From Bifidobacterium platyrrhinorum (GTDB lineage: Bacteria; Actinomycetota; Actinomycetes; Actinomycetales; Bifidobacteriaceae): 64,000 nt of DNA. Made by a program: the position numbers and the translations under genes. Positions 18,310 to 26,668 of the stretch are shown piece after piece; the first letter of the stretch is position 1, and every line of letters begins with the position of its first letter. The notes under the pieces were generated by a model. It ran no database searches and had not been told where the DNA came from. It saw only the letters and a list, made by a program, of their open reading frames with translations. The stretch is from assembly GCF_010667645.1 (NCBI RefSeq), contig NZ_WHZV01000011.1, forward strand, positions 1 to 64,000, in the 5' to 3' direction.

Positions 18310-19533
18310 TCAGTCGCCGACGAACCGCAGCGGGTTGTCGATGAACCGGCGCAGACCCCGCTCGGCGGCGCCGTACAGCGAGGGGTTGCGCCCCACCGGC
18401 GCCGGCGACACCTTCACCGTCATGCTCGCAGGCCCGACGATCTCGTCGCGCAGCCGATGCTCGATCACGACGGTCAGCTCGTCGCCGAAATGCGTCCACA
18501 GGCCGCCGAGCACCACGGTGTCCACGTCGACGATGTTGACCGCCGAGGCGATGGCGGAGACCAGGGCGTCCACGGCGCGGTCGACCACCGACACCACGGC
18601 CCGGTCGCCGGAACGCCAGCGATCGAGGAACCGTTCGGCGAATTCGATCTTGGTGGCGCCCGCGTCGTCGGTGATGCCGGCGGCCTCGACCATGGCGCGA
18701 CGGCCCGCATACATCTCGAGGCACCCCTTGCGCCCGCACGTGCATCGCGGCCCGTTCAGATCGACGGACATGTGGCCGATCTCGCCGGAGAAGCCGTGCG
18801 AGCCGCGGACCACCTCGCCGTTGCGCACGACGGCGCCGCCGATGCCGATGTCGGTGGACACGTAGATGAAGGAGTCGCGGCGCCCCACCACATCGAGGAA
18901 GTCCGCACGTTCGGTGGCGTAACCGGGAATCTGCGCGACCGCGGCCATCTTCGCCTCGTTGTCCGGAACGGCGCCGAGCCGGCGCACCACCTCGAAACCG
19001 GACAGATCCACATCCGTCCAACCGAGGTTGCGCGCGACCAGCAGCCGCATGTCGGTGATGATGCCGGGCAGCGCGAGCCCGGCGCCCACCACCCGGCATC
19101 CGCGCCGGGCGAGCTGCTCCTCGAGGGACGCCGTCATGGCGTCGAGTTTCGCGAAGACCTCCTGCGGGTCGGAGCCGGTCATGTCGGCGTTCACCCATTC
19201 GCGGCCGAGCACGTCGCCGTTGATGTCGAGGGCGAGGCAGCCGTAGCCGTCCGTGTTGACCTGCAGGCCGATGCCGGCGATGCGCCCGCCGCGCAGGCGC
19301 AGCGGCGTGCTGGGCCTGCCGTAGGAGACGGAGGCGTTCGGCACGCCCTCCTCCACCACGCCCGATTCGAGCAGCAGCGATGACAGCAGCGACATGGTCG
19401 CCTTGGTGAGCCCGGTGGCCTTGGCCAGGTCGGCGCGGCTCATCGGGTCCTTCGCGCTCAGCATGGCGTCGAGCGTCACCGAAAGATTGTGGTTGCGCAG
19501 ATCATCCTGGTTGATCTTCCTCAAACCGGCCAT
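18310..19533 (-). CDS. xylR: ROK family transcriptional regulator, XylR/NagC type
   Basis: A 407-residue ROK repressor. Residues about 10-70 are a winged helix-turn-helix ('DPMSRADLAKATGLTKATMSLLSSLLLESGVV' in parts), followed by a sugar-kinase-like domain with the ROK zinc motif CTCGRKGCLE and 'GFSGEIGHM'. The start at 19533 follows GAGGA; the longer open frame is not conserved-looking. It is divergent from xylB, and near-identical operators lie at xylB and xylA, so it is probably the xylose repressor. The symbol is an inference from context. Confidence 0.88.
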   Translation of the reverse strand: MAGLRKINQDDLRNHNLSVTLDAMLSAKDPMSRADLAKATGLTKATMSLLSSLLLESGVVEEGVPNASVSYGRPSTPLRLRGGRIAGIGLQVNTDGYGCLALDINGDVLGREWVNADMTGSDPQEVFAKLDAMTASLEEQLARRGCRVVGAGLALPGIITDMRLLVARNLGWTDVDLSGFEVVRRLGAVPDNEAKMAAVAQIPGYATERADFLDVVGRRDSFIYVSTDIGIGGAVVRNGEVVRGSHGFSGEIGHMSVDLNGPRCTCGRKGCLEMYAGRRAMVEAAGITDDAGATKIEFAERFLDRWRSGDRAVVSVVDRAVDALVSAIASAVNIVDVDTVVLGGLWTHFGDELTVVIEHRLRDEIVGPASMTVKVSPAPVGRNPSLYGAAERGLRRFIDNPLRFVGD

Positions 19534-19724
19534 GTGTCCTCGTTCCTTCACGTTCGTTCCGTCCGTTCGTATGGGTGAGTCGCGCGCCCTCGGGAACCTG
19601 TGCCACCGGCCACATGGCGACGTACACTCCATAGTATGCGCCCCCGGCCGGGCCGGCGCCCCGGCGACATGTCCCACGACGCCCCGCGATGCCGTACGGC
19701 ATGCATTCCGCCGCGAGTCTCCGC

Positions 19725-19773
19725 TTGCGTTCACCCGCTGAAATACAGTATAGTTTAATCGTCTAACTTATTA
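19725..19773 (+). promoter_or_regulatory. xylB promoter and putative XylR operator
   Basis: A promoter with -35 TTGCGT (19725-19730), 18-bp spacer and -10 TATAGT (19749-19754). A 21-bp site at 19753-19773, beginning GTTTAATCGTCTAAC, overlaps the -10 and the start of transcription. It matches a site at the xylA promoter at 17 of 21 positions. Confidence 0.65.
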
Positions 19774-19823
19774 GGTGCGGCGCGTCGAAAGCCTTGCGCG
19801 CGGCCCTCATCGAGGAGGAATAC

Positions 19824-21347
19824 ATGACTCAAACACTGGTCGCCGGAGTCGATACGTCAACTCAATCAACAAAGGTTCGCATCACGGACGCGGCAACGGG
19901 CGAACAGGTGCGTTTCGGCCAGGCCAAGCACCCGGACGGCACCTCGGTCAATCCCGAATACTGGTGGGAGGCGTTCCGCGCCGCCGCCGAACAGGCCGGC
20001 GGGCTCGACGACGTGGCGGCCCTCGCCGTCGGCGGGCAGCAGCACGGCATGGTCATCCTGGACGAGCAGGGCAACGTGATCCGCGACGCGATGCTGTGGA
20101 ACGACACCAGCTCCGCCCCGCAGGCCGCCGCGCTCATCGAACGGCTCGGCGAGGCCGCCCCGGCCGCGGACGGCGAGCCCGAGGACGTCGTCGCGCGCGG
20201 CAAGCAGCGTTGGGTCAAGGCCGTCGGATCCTCGCCGGTCGCCTCCTACACGCTCACCAAGGTCGCGTGGGTCGCCGAGAACGAGCCCGAGAACGCGAAG
20301 AGGATCGCCGCGATCTGCCTGCCGCACGACTGGCTGAGCTGGCGCATCGCCGGCTACGGCCCGGTGGCGGAAGGCGAGGACGCCCATCTCGACAAGCTCT
20401 TCACCGACCGCTCCGACGCCTCCGGCACCATCTACTACGACGCCGCGCACGGCGAGTACCGCCGCGACCTCATCGCGATGGTGCTGGCCGCCGCCGAGGG
20501 CGAGGAGGCCGCCAAGGCCCACGCCGACGCGATCGTGCTGCCCACCGTGCTCGGTCCGCGCGAATCCGCCGCGGTGAAGGCCTCCCCCGCCATCGCCGGC
20601 AAGGACGTCGAAGGCGGCTGCATCCTCGGCCCCGGCGGCGGCGACAACGCGATGGCCTCGCTCGGCCTGGGCATGGGCGTGGGCGACGTGTCCGTCTCGC
20701 TCGGCACCTCCGGCGTGGCCGCCGCCATCGCCGAAAACCCGGTCTACGACCTGACCGGCGCCGTCTCCGGCTTCGCCGACTGCACCGGCCACTACCTGCC
20801 GCTCGCCTGCACGATCAACGGCTCGCGCATCATCGACGCCGGCCGTGCCGCCCTCGGCGTGGACTACGACGAGCTGGCCGAGCTGGCCTTCAAATCCGAG
20901 CCGGGCGCCGGCGGCATCACGCTGGTGCCGTACTTCGACGGCGAGCGCACGCCGAACCGCCCCGACGCCACCGCCTCGCTCACCGGCCTGACCCTGCACA
21001 ACACCACGAAGGAGAATCTGGCGCGCGCGTTCGTCGAGGGCCTGCTGTGCTCGCAGCGCGACTGCCTGGAGCTGATCCGTTCGCTGGGCGCCGAGATCAA
21101 CCGCATCCTGCTCATCGGCGGCGGCGCGAAGTCGGTGGCGATCCGCACGCTGGCGCCGTCGATCCTCGGCATGGACGTGACCCGCCCGGCCACCGACGAG
21201 TACGTGGCGATCGGCGCCGCTCGCCAGGCCGCATGGGCGCTCTCCGGCGAGGCCGAGCCGCCCGTGTGGAAGCTCACCATCGACGGCGTGGAGACCGGCG
21301 AGCCCACCGAGTCCGTGTACGAGGCCTACGTGAAGGCCCGCGGCTGA
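19824..21347 (+). CDS. xylB: Xylulokinase
   Basis: A 507-residue FGGY-family kinase that phosphorylates D-xylulose with ATP to xylulose 5-phosphate, which feeds the bifid shunt phosphoketolase. Seen: 'VAGVDTSTQSTKV' at the N-terminus (ATP phosphate loop), 'GGQQHGMVILDEQG', 'WNDTSS', 'PGGGDNAMASLGLGMG' with the catalytic Asp, and 'LLIGGGAKSVAIRTLAPSILG' in the ATPase domain. GAGGAGGAA lies 4 bases before the ATG at 19824. It is divergent from the ROK regulator and ends at a strong hairpin. Confidence 0.96.
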   Translation: MTQTLVAGVDTSTQSTKVRITDAATGEQVRFGQAKHPDGTSVNPEYWWEAFRAAAEQAGGLDDVAALAVGGQQHGMVILDEQGNVIRDAMLWNDTSSAPQAAALIERLGEAAPAADGEPEDVVARGKQRWVKAVGSSPVASYTLTKVAWVAENEPENAKRIAAICLPHDWLSWRIAGYGPVAEGEDAHLDKLFTDRSDASGTIYYDAAHGEYRRDLIAMVLAAAEGEEAAKAHADAIVLPTVLGPRESAAVKASPAIAGKDVEGGCILGPGGGDNAMASLGLGMGVGDVSVSLGTSGVAAAIAENPVYDLTGAVSGFADCTGHYLPLACTINGSRIIDAGRAALGVDYDELAELAFKSEPGAGGITLVPYFDGERTPNRPDATASLTGLTLHNTTKENLARAFVEGLLCSQRDCLELIRSLGAEINRILLIGGGAKSVAIRTLAPSILGMDVTRPATDEYVAIGAARQAAWALSGEAEPPVWKLTIDGVETGEPTESVYEAYVKARG

Positions 21348-21355
21348 AAAACCAC

Positions 21356-21379
21356 GGCCCCGCCGACACCGGCGGGGCC
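21356..21379 (+). terminator. Terminator hairpin after xylB
   Basis: GGCCCCGCC (21356-21364) pairs with GGCGGGGCC (21371-21379), 9 bases after the xylB stop codon. Confidence 0.7.
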
Positions 21380-21444
21380 CGACGCCTTCATTCGGTTCCC
21401 GCTCGGCTCATTCGGCAACCGCTGCCGGCACCAGCCTCCATCGC

Positions 21445-21497
21445 ATATGGCAAACCCCCGGAATGAAGCCATTCTTCATTCCGGGGGTTTGCCATAT
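21445..21497. terminator. Perfect 23-bp hairpin between convergent genes
   Basis: A 23-bp perfect stem (21445-21467 with 21475-21497) with the 7-nt loop GCCATTC. It lies between xylB and the acetyltransferase gene and probably ends transcription from both sides, although its A+T bases are inside the stem rather than in a trailing U run. Confidence 0.7.
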
Positions 21498-21524
21498 CGG
21501 GGCCCGTCGGCCGCCCGGCCGCCG

Positions 21525-22169
21525 TCAGCCTTCCGCGGCGGCGCGCTCCTCGGGGGTCCAGTCCTCGGGGACTTCGCCGATCACATGGCACGGATTGCCC
21601 ACGGCGATCGTGTTCGCGGGGATGTCATGCGTGACGACCGATCCGGCGCCGATGATCGTGTCGTCGCCGATCGTCACGCCCGGGCAGACCACCACGTTGC
21701 CGCCGAGCCACACGTTGTTCCCGATCGTGACATCCTCGTTGTGCTGCCATCCCTCGAGCCGCGGCTTGGCGGGGATGGCGTGGTTCGGCGTGTAGATGCT
21801 CACGCGCGGCCCGATGAGGCAGTCGGAGCCGATGGAGATCGGCCCGCCGCCCACGACGAGGAAGTCCATGTTGATGAACGTGCGGTCGCCGATGCGCAGC
21901 CCCAGACCGTAGTCGAGCCGGATGGGCGGGCGGAAGTCGACGCCTTCGCCGGCCGCCGGCACGAGTTCGCGGAACAGCCGTTCCGCCTCGGCGGTGTCGT
22001 CGAAGTAGATGCGGTTGATGCGGTCGCACGCGGCCTGCGCCTCGCGCGTGAGCTCCGGCAGGATGTCCGACTTGCGGTATTGCAGCCAGTCGTCGGCGAA
22101 GAGCGCGGCGACGTCCGGATGATCGCGTTTGAGCGCTTCGAGATCATGCTCGGGAACGTGGAAGGTCAT
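21525..22169 (-). CDS. Sugar O-acetyltransferase (LacA/Maa type)
   Basis: A 214-residue left-handed beta-helix acetyltransferase. The N-terminal 'YRKSDILPELTREAQAACDRINRIYF' (in parts) is the Maa/NodL/LacA helical region; then come hexapeptide turns with 'FINMDFLVVGGGPISIGSDCLIGPRVSIYTPNHAI', including the catalytic-type His in 'TPNHA', and 'VTIGNNVWLGGNVVVCPGVTIGDDTIIGAGSVV' (in parts). It transfers acetyl from acetyl-CoA to a sugar, perhaps detoxifying excess imported sugar. GAGGTGG precedes the start. It is the distal gene of a minus-strand unit after the sugar symporter. Confidence 0.93.
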   Translation of the reverse strand: MTFHVPEHDLEALKRDHPDVAALFADDWLQYRKSDILPELTREAQAACDRINRIYFDDTAEAERLFRELVPAAGEGVDFRPPIRLDYGLGLRIGDRTFINMDFLVVGGGPISIGSDCLIGPRVSIYTPNHAIPAKPRLEGWQHNEDVTIGNNVWLGGNVVVCPGVTIGDDTIIGAGSVVTHDIPANTIAVGNPCHVIGEVPEDWTPEERAAAEG

Positions 22170-22224
22170 GGAACCACCTCGGTTCGTGTCGATGGAGGGA
22201 AACGGCGGCGGGGCGCGCTGGGCG

Positions 22225-22311
22225 TCACCACCGGCCGTCGCGGCGCAGACGGGTACGCAGCACGACGCCGAATCCGGAGAGGGCGAAGGCGATGAGGGAT
22301 GCGATGGCCAT
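22225..22311 (-). CDS. Candidate 28-residue small membrane protein
   Basis: A short open frame, ATG at 22311 to TGA at 22225. AAAGGA stands about 9 bases before the ATG. The peptide starts MAIASLIAFALSGFGVVL, a hydrophobic stretch, and ends with a basic tail (RTRLRRDGRW). The shape fits a single-span membrane miniprotein with a positive cytoplasmic end. It lies between the symporter and the acetyltransferase on their strand. I do not recognise a family, and chance cannot be excluded. Confidence 0.4.
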   Translation of the reverse strand: MAIASLIAFALSGFGVVLRTRLRRDGRW

Positions 22312-22358
22312 GATGACGGTCCTTTCGTGGGTGGGTCGGCGGTTGCCGGGAATGGGTC

Positions 22359-22392
22359 GGGCCCGATCGGGGGAAATCCCCCGGTCGAGCCC
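22359..22392 (-). terminator. Hairpin after the sugar symporter
   Basis: A 15-bp stem (22359-22373 with 22378-22392; one mismatch, one G-U pair) around an AAAT loop, about 40 bases after the symporter stop. It may reduce read-through into the small ORF and acetyltransferase. Confidence 0.55.
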
Positions 22393-22434
22393 TGATGGAA
22401 GGAATTCAGGAGAAGAGCGTCGGACCGGTCCGGT

Positions 22435-23796
22435 TCACGCCGCCTTGGCGACGCGGGCGCGCAGGCTGGTCTCGATCTCCTCGAGGGAGCGGTTGCGGGT
22501 CTCGAAGACGTACTTCGCGACGAACCACACGGACGCGATGCAGATCACGCCGTAGCCGATGAACAGGCTGCCGGTGCCGAACAGGTTGAGCAGGTAGGGG
22601 AAGGTGAGGGACACGGCGGCGTTCGCGGCCCAGTTGATGACGCTGGAGAACGAGGTGCCGAGACCGCGGATGTTGAGCGGGAACACCTCGCCGATCATGA
22701 TCCACATGACCGGGCCCCAGGTGCCGGAGAAGAACGCGATGTAGACGGTCAGCGCGATGACGCACACGATGGCGGCGGTGTGCGATCCGCCGGAGAACTT
22801 CATCGCGAAGCTCATGACGAACAGGGAGACGCCCATGCCCACGGCGCCGACGATGAGCATCGTGCGACGATCGACCTTGTCCATGATGGCGATGGCCACC
22901 GCGGTGACGATCACGTTGAAGATGCCGATGCCGATGTGCGCGATGAGGGCGGCGGACACGCCGAAGCCGACATCGGTGAAGATCGTCGGGGCGTAGTAGA
23001 GGACGGTGTTGCAGCCCATGACCTGCTGGAAGATCGCCAGGCCGATGCCGATGACGAGCGCCGGGCGGACGGTGGGGCCGAACAGCTCGGCGAAGCCCTT
23101 GTTCTCCAGCTTCGCCTGGCCCTCGATCTCGTGGAGCTCCTGAGCGACCTTGGCTTGGTCGTTGTCATAGATCTGCGCGAGCACGCCCTTGGCGGCGTCC
23201 AGATCGCCGGTGCGCACGAGGAAGCGCGGGGATTCCGGCAGGAACAGGCCGCCGAGGAACAGGATGATGGCGGGCAGGGCGGCGAAGCCGAGCATCCAGC
23301 GCCAGCCATGGACCATGAACGAGAACGTGTAGTTCGTGATGTACGCGAGCAGGATACCGGTCATGACCATGAGCTGGAACAGGCCGGAGACGGTGCCGCG
23401 CTTGCTGGCCTGGGACAGCTCGCCCAGGTAGGTCGGGATCAGCGCGGAGGCGACGCCCACGGCGAGGCCGAGCACGATGCGGGAGATGATGAGGGTCCAG
23501 AATTCGGGCGAGAGTCCGGAGCCGAGCGCGCCGAGGGTGAAGATGACGGCGGCGATGAGCAGCAGCTTGCGGCGGCCGAGCTTGTCGGACATCGGTCCGA
23601 TGAACGCGGCGCCGAGCACGGCGCCCAGCAGCACGGCGCTGACGACCCAGCCCTGCTGCCACGCGCCCAAGTTCATCTGGTCCTGGATGAAGAGGATGGC
23701 GCCGGAGATCACGCCGGTGTCATAGCCGAACAGCAGACCTCCCAGTGCGCCGAAGAAGTACACGACCCCCTTGGGGAGTTTCCTTGTGGTGTTCAT
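22435..23796 (-). CDS. Sugar porter family MFS transporter (XylE/GlcP-like)
   Basis: A 453-residue 12-helix sugar:H+ symporter. Seen: 'GGLLFGYDTGVISGA' in helix 1, 'DKLGRRKLLL' in the loop after helix 2, 'PTYLGELSQASKRGTVSGLFQLMVMTGILLAY' (in parts; the PESPR-like 'LPESPRFLVRTG' follows), 'FQQVMGCNTVLYYAP' (QQ sugar-binding motif) and 'ETRNRSLEEIE' at the end. AAGGAAG precedes the start. Placed beside xylA, it probably imports xylose or glucose; which one cannot be told. Confidence 0.93.
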   Translation of the reverse strand: MNTTRKLPKGVVYFFGALGGLLFGYDTGVISGAILFIQDQMNLGAWQQGWVVSAVLLGAVLGAAFIGPMSDKLGRRKLLLIAAVIFTLGALGSGLSPEFWTLIISRIVLGLAVGVASALIPTYLGELSQASKRGTVSGLFQLMVMTGILLAYITNYTFSFMVHGWRWMLGFAALPAIILFLGGLFLPESPRFLVRTGDLDAAKGVLAQIYDNDQAKVAQELHEIEGQAKLENKGFAELFGPTVRPALVIGIGLAIFQQVMGCNTVLYYAPTIFTDVGFGVSAALIAHIGIGIFNVIVTAVAIAIMDKVDRRTMLIVGAVGMGVSLFVMSFAMKFSGGSHTAAIVCVIALTVYIAFFSGTWGPVMWIMIGEVFPLNIRGLGTSFSSVINWAANAAVSLTFPYLLNLFGTGSLFIGYGVICIASVWFVAKYVFETRNRSLEEIETSLRARVAKAA

Positions 23797-23960
23797 ATGT
23801 TCTTCCTTGAATCGATTGCGTCACCGACGAACCGGGCGCCACTGCCCGCGGCGGTCATCATCGTCCAATGGAACGGCCCTCCCACACGCCGGCGCCATGG
23901 CCTGCGGTAGGATGGGTGCGTTCCCGTGAACGTCCATCGTGACGTTGATGTGGAACATTC

Positions 23961-24005
23961 GGGACGGCAGCCGCTACGGGCTTCAATCGGAGGGGCTGCC
24001 GTCCC
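23961..24005 (+). terminator. Hairpin in the symporter-xylA gap, possible small-RNA terminator
   Basis: GGGACGGCAGCC (23961-23972) pairs with GGCTGCCGTCCC (23994-24005), then CTTTCC on the plus strand. A TAGGAT box at 23898-23903 lies about 60 bases before it, so a plus-strand RNA of about 95 nt is possible. It could instead be a back-up terminator for xylA. The remainder of 23797-24113 holds no gene. Confidence 0.4.
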
Positions 24006-24080
24006 CTTTCCGTATTCAGTTGTTCTTCAGTTATTGTTATTTGGTTATGCGGTAGATGACGGAATGACCCGTCATACGGG

Positions 24081-24108
24081 ATTGGCTCCCTCATTCGAGG
24101 GAGCCAAT
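24081..24108 (-). terminator. xylA terminator
   Basis: A perfect 12-bp stem ATTGGCTCCCTC/GAGGGAGCCAAT (24081-24092 with 24097-24108) with a 4-nt loop, 5 bases after the xylA stop codon. Confidence 0.75.
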
Positions 24109-24113
24109 CAGCG

Positions 24114-25460
24114 TCACGCCTCGGCCAGGGCGTCGACGATGTAGTTGTTGATGGTGGCCTTGACCTGCTCGAGGTGGTCGGACTTGGTCGCGGCGCGCAG
24201 CTCGGCCTGGGTCTTGTCGAGGCTGTACTCCTCGAGGGAGGCCAGCGTGGCGGAGCCGTCCTCGATGGACTTGCCGATGCCGGACTCGTAGGAGCTGTAG
24301 CGGTCGGCCTGCAGATCCTCGATGTAGTGGTCCTCGTGCATCTTGGCGGCGACCAGGAGGCCGGCGGCGTAGGAGTCCATGCCCACGATGTGCGCGCGGA
24401 ACAGGTCGTCGGCGGCGAAGGAGGTACGGCGCGGCTTGGCGTCGAAGTTCAGACCGCCGTGGGGGCCGATGGAACCGTTGGCCAGGACCTCCCACATCAC
24501 GGCGACGCAGTCGTACAGGTCGGACGGGAACTCGTCCATGTCCCAGCCGATGAGCTTGTCGCCCTGGTTGGCGTCGAGGGAGCCCAAGATGCCGTTCTCA
24601 CGGGCGAAGCGGACCTCGTGCTGGTAGGAGTGGCCGGCCAGGTTGGCGTGGTTGCCCTCGAGGTTCAGCTTGAAGACGTCCTCCAGATCGAAGGTCTTGA
24701 GGAAGGCGAGCGCGGCGGCGGCGTCGAAGTCGTACTGGTGCGAGGTCGGCTCCTTCGGCTTCGGCTCGATGAGGAACTGGCCCTCGAAGCCGATCTCCTT
24801 GGCGTAGTCCGCGGCCAGGTGGAAGAGCTTGGCCATGTGGGCCTGCTCGCGGTGCATCTCGGTGTTCCACAGGTTCTCGTAGCCTTCACGGCCGCCCCAG
24901 AACACGTAGTTCTCGGCGCCGAGGCGCTTGGCGATCTCGAGGCTCTTCTTGACCTGGGCGCCCGAGTAGGCGAAGATGTCGGCGAACGGCGAGGTGGCGG
25001 CGCCGGAGACGAAGCGCGGGTTGGTGAAGAGGTTCTGGGTGTTCCACAGCAGCTTGACGCCGGTGGACTTCATGTTCTCCTCGATCTTGTCGACGACCTT
25101 GTCCAGGTTGGCGTTGGTCTCGCGCAGGGTGTCGCCCTCCGGCGCGATGTCGCGGTCGTGGAAGCAGAAGTATTCGACGCCCAGCTTGGTGTAGAACTCG
25201 AAAGCGTAGTCGACCTTGGCGAGGGCCAGGTCCATCGGGTTGGTGTACTTGTCGTACGGACGCTCGGCGGTGCCGTCGCCGAAGGGATCGACGAGGCGCT
25301 GGTCGAAGGTGTGCCAGTAGGCGACCGCGAAGCGCAGCCAGTCCTTCATCTTCTTGCCGGCGACGACCTTGTCGGCGTCGTAGTAGCGGAAGCCGAGGCC
25401 TTCCTTGGCGCCGCCCTTACGGCCGACGTATTCGATCTTGTCGATGTCCCACAGACCCAT
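24114..25460 (-). CDS. xylA: Xylose isomerase
   Basis: A 448-residue class II xylose isomerase that interconverts D-xylose and D-xylulose with two divalent metal ions. Seen: '[13 protein letters not shown]' with the catalytic His and Asp, '[13 protein letters not shown]', '[18 protein letters not shown]' with metal ligands, '[17 protein letters not shown]' and '[20 protein letters not shown]'. AAAGGAG precedes the ATG at 25460. It has its own consensus-like promoter overlapped by a site shared with xylB, and its product is the substrate of XylB. Confidence 0.98.
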   Translation of the reverse strand: MGLWDIDKIEYVGRKGGAKEGLGFRYYDADKVVAGKKMKDWLRFAVAYWHTFDQRLVDPFGDGTAERPYDKYTNPMDLALAKVDYAFEFYTKLGVEYFCFHDRDIAPEGDTLRETNANLDKVVDKIEENMKSTGVKLLWNTQNLFTNPRFVSGAATSPFADIFAYSGAQVKKSLEIAKRLGAENYVFWGGREGYENLWNTEMHREQAHMAKLFHLAADYAKEIGFEGQFLIEPKPKEPTSHQYDFDAAAALAFLKTFDLEDVFKLNLEGNHANLAGHSYQHEVRFARENGILGSLDANQGDKLIGWDMDEFPSDLYDCVAVMWEVLANGSIGPHGGLNFDAKPRRTSFAADDLFRAHIVGMDSYAAGLLVAAKMHEDHYIEDLQADRYSSYESGIGKSIEDGSATLASLEEYSLDKTQAELRAATKSDHLEQVKATINNYIVDALAEA

Positions 25461-25556
25461 TGCAGTCTCCTTTGATGTCGTGTTCACTGCGTTGTTTTCG
25501 TCGGTCCCGCACGGCGCCTCGTATCTCTGCGCCGCCGTTCGTTTCCGGCTGACGGT

Positions 25557-25589
25557 TTATATGTTAAATGATTAAACAATCTTTGTCAA
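25557..25589 (-). promoter_or_regulatory. xylA promoter and putative XylR operator
   Basis: Minus-strand -35 TTGACA (25584-25589), 17-bp spacer, -10 TAACAT (25561-25566). The 21-bp site 25557-25577 (minus strand begins GTTTAATCATTTAAC, itself a near-palindrome around a central C) covers the -10 and matches the xylB site at 17 of 21 positions. Confidence 0.7.
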
Positions 25590-25678
25590 ACGAATAAACT
25601 TAATAGTAGGGCCATGGCGTGTTGCCTGAAATACCAACGATTTGACGCCTATGCGAGCGGGATCGTCCGCCTCGGTCC

Positions 25679-26638
25679 TCAGTACCGCACCTGGGCGGCG
25701 GAACCGGAACCGCCGTATCCCGCGCCGTACAGCTGCTGGGCGCGCATCTCCTGCGCCATTTGCATGAGGCGCGCGATGCGCTGGTCGGTCGGCGGGTGGG
25801 TGGAGAACAGCTTCGAGAACCCGGCGGCGGAGAACGGGTTGGCGATCATCATCGCGGAGACGGACTGCGTGCCGGCGGTCTTGCGCATCGGCGTGGTCTG
25901 CGCGCCGTAGGAGATCTTGTTGAGCGCCGAGGCGAGCGCCTCCGGGTCGCCGGTGAGCCGGCTGCCGTCCTCGTCGGCGTCGTATTCGCGCGTGCGCGAG
26001 ATCGCCATCTGGATGAGCGAGGCGGCGAGCGGCGCAAGGATGGCGCTGAGCAGCACGCCGATCAGGCCGAGGCCGCCGGAGCCGCCCTCGCGGTCGTCGC
26101 GCGAGGTGCCGCCGCCGAAGTACATGAGCGAATAGCCGAGGTATGTGATGACCGTGGCCATCGCCGAGGCGACGGCGGAGGTGAGGATGTCGTGGTTGTA
26201 CACGTGCATGAGCTCGTGGCCGAGCACGCCGCGCACCTCGCGCTCGTTGAGGATGCGCAGGATGCCCTGCGTGCAGCAGACGGCGGCATGGCGTTCGTTG
26301 CGGCCGGTGGCGAAGGCGTTCGGGCTCATCGTGGGGGCGACGTAGATGCGGGGCATCGGCTTGCCCGCCTTCGCGGACAGTTCGCGCACGATGCGGTACA
26401 GGGTGGGCGCCTCGGCCTCGCTGACCTCCTTCGCGCCCATCGAGGCGATGGCGAGCTTGTCGGAGAACCAGTAGGAGCCGAACGTGGTGGCCAGACCGAT
26501 GACGATGTAGATGCCGAGCGTCCCCCGGGAACCGCCGGTGGCCCACCAGACGAGCATGATGACGCCCCACATCAACCCGAAAAGCAGGGTCGTCTTCAGG
26601 CCGTTGAAGTGGCCGTGCACACGCAGTTCGCCGTTCAT
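25679..26638 (-). CDS. htpX: Membrane zinc metalloprotease HtpX
   Basis: A 319-residue M48 protease that degrades misfolded membrane proteins. Two N-terminal hydrophobic segments, then the zinc site HELMH in 'GVLGHELMHVYNHDI', two further hydrophobic segments, and 'EYDADEDGSRLTGDPEALASAL' with the third ligand Glu. Start ATG at 26638; a GTG at 26647 is in frame. Neither has a ribosome site, and TATAGC lies just upstream, so the mRNA may be nearly leaderless. Unrelated in function to the flanking xylose genes. Confidence 0.95.
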   Translation of the reverse strand: MNGELRVHGHFNGLKTTLLFGLMWGVIMLVWWATGGSRGTLGIYIVIGLATTFGSYWFSDKLAIASMGAKEVSEAEAPTLYRIVRELSAKAGKPMPRIYVAPTMSPNAFATGRNERHAAVCCTQGILRILNEREVRGVLGHELMHVYNHDILTSAVASAMATVITYLGYSLMYFGGGTSRDDREGGSGGLGLIGVLLSAILAPLAASLIQMAISRTREYDADEDGSRLTGDPEALASALNKISYGAQTTPMRKTAGTQSVSAMMIANPFSAAGFSKLFSTHPPTDQRIARLMQMAQEMRAQQLYGAGYGGSGSAAQVRY

Positions 26639-26668
26639 ATGGCACACGCTATAGTCCGTGTCTGAGTT

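Noticed and set aside
17171-19198. A 675-residue fusion of the LacI regulator with upstream sequence
   Set aside because: The first part is a wrong-frame reading of the ROK gene; the LacI protein starts at 18184 with its own ribosome site and helix-turn-helix.
23807-23820. A LacI-type operator before the sugar symporter (TTGAATCGATTGCG)
   Set aside because: Only half of it matches the GPH-GH31 operator, and it overlaps the ribosome site region; too weak.
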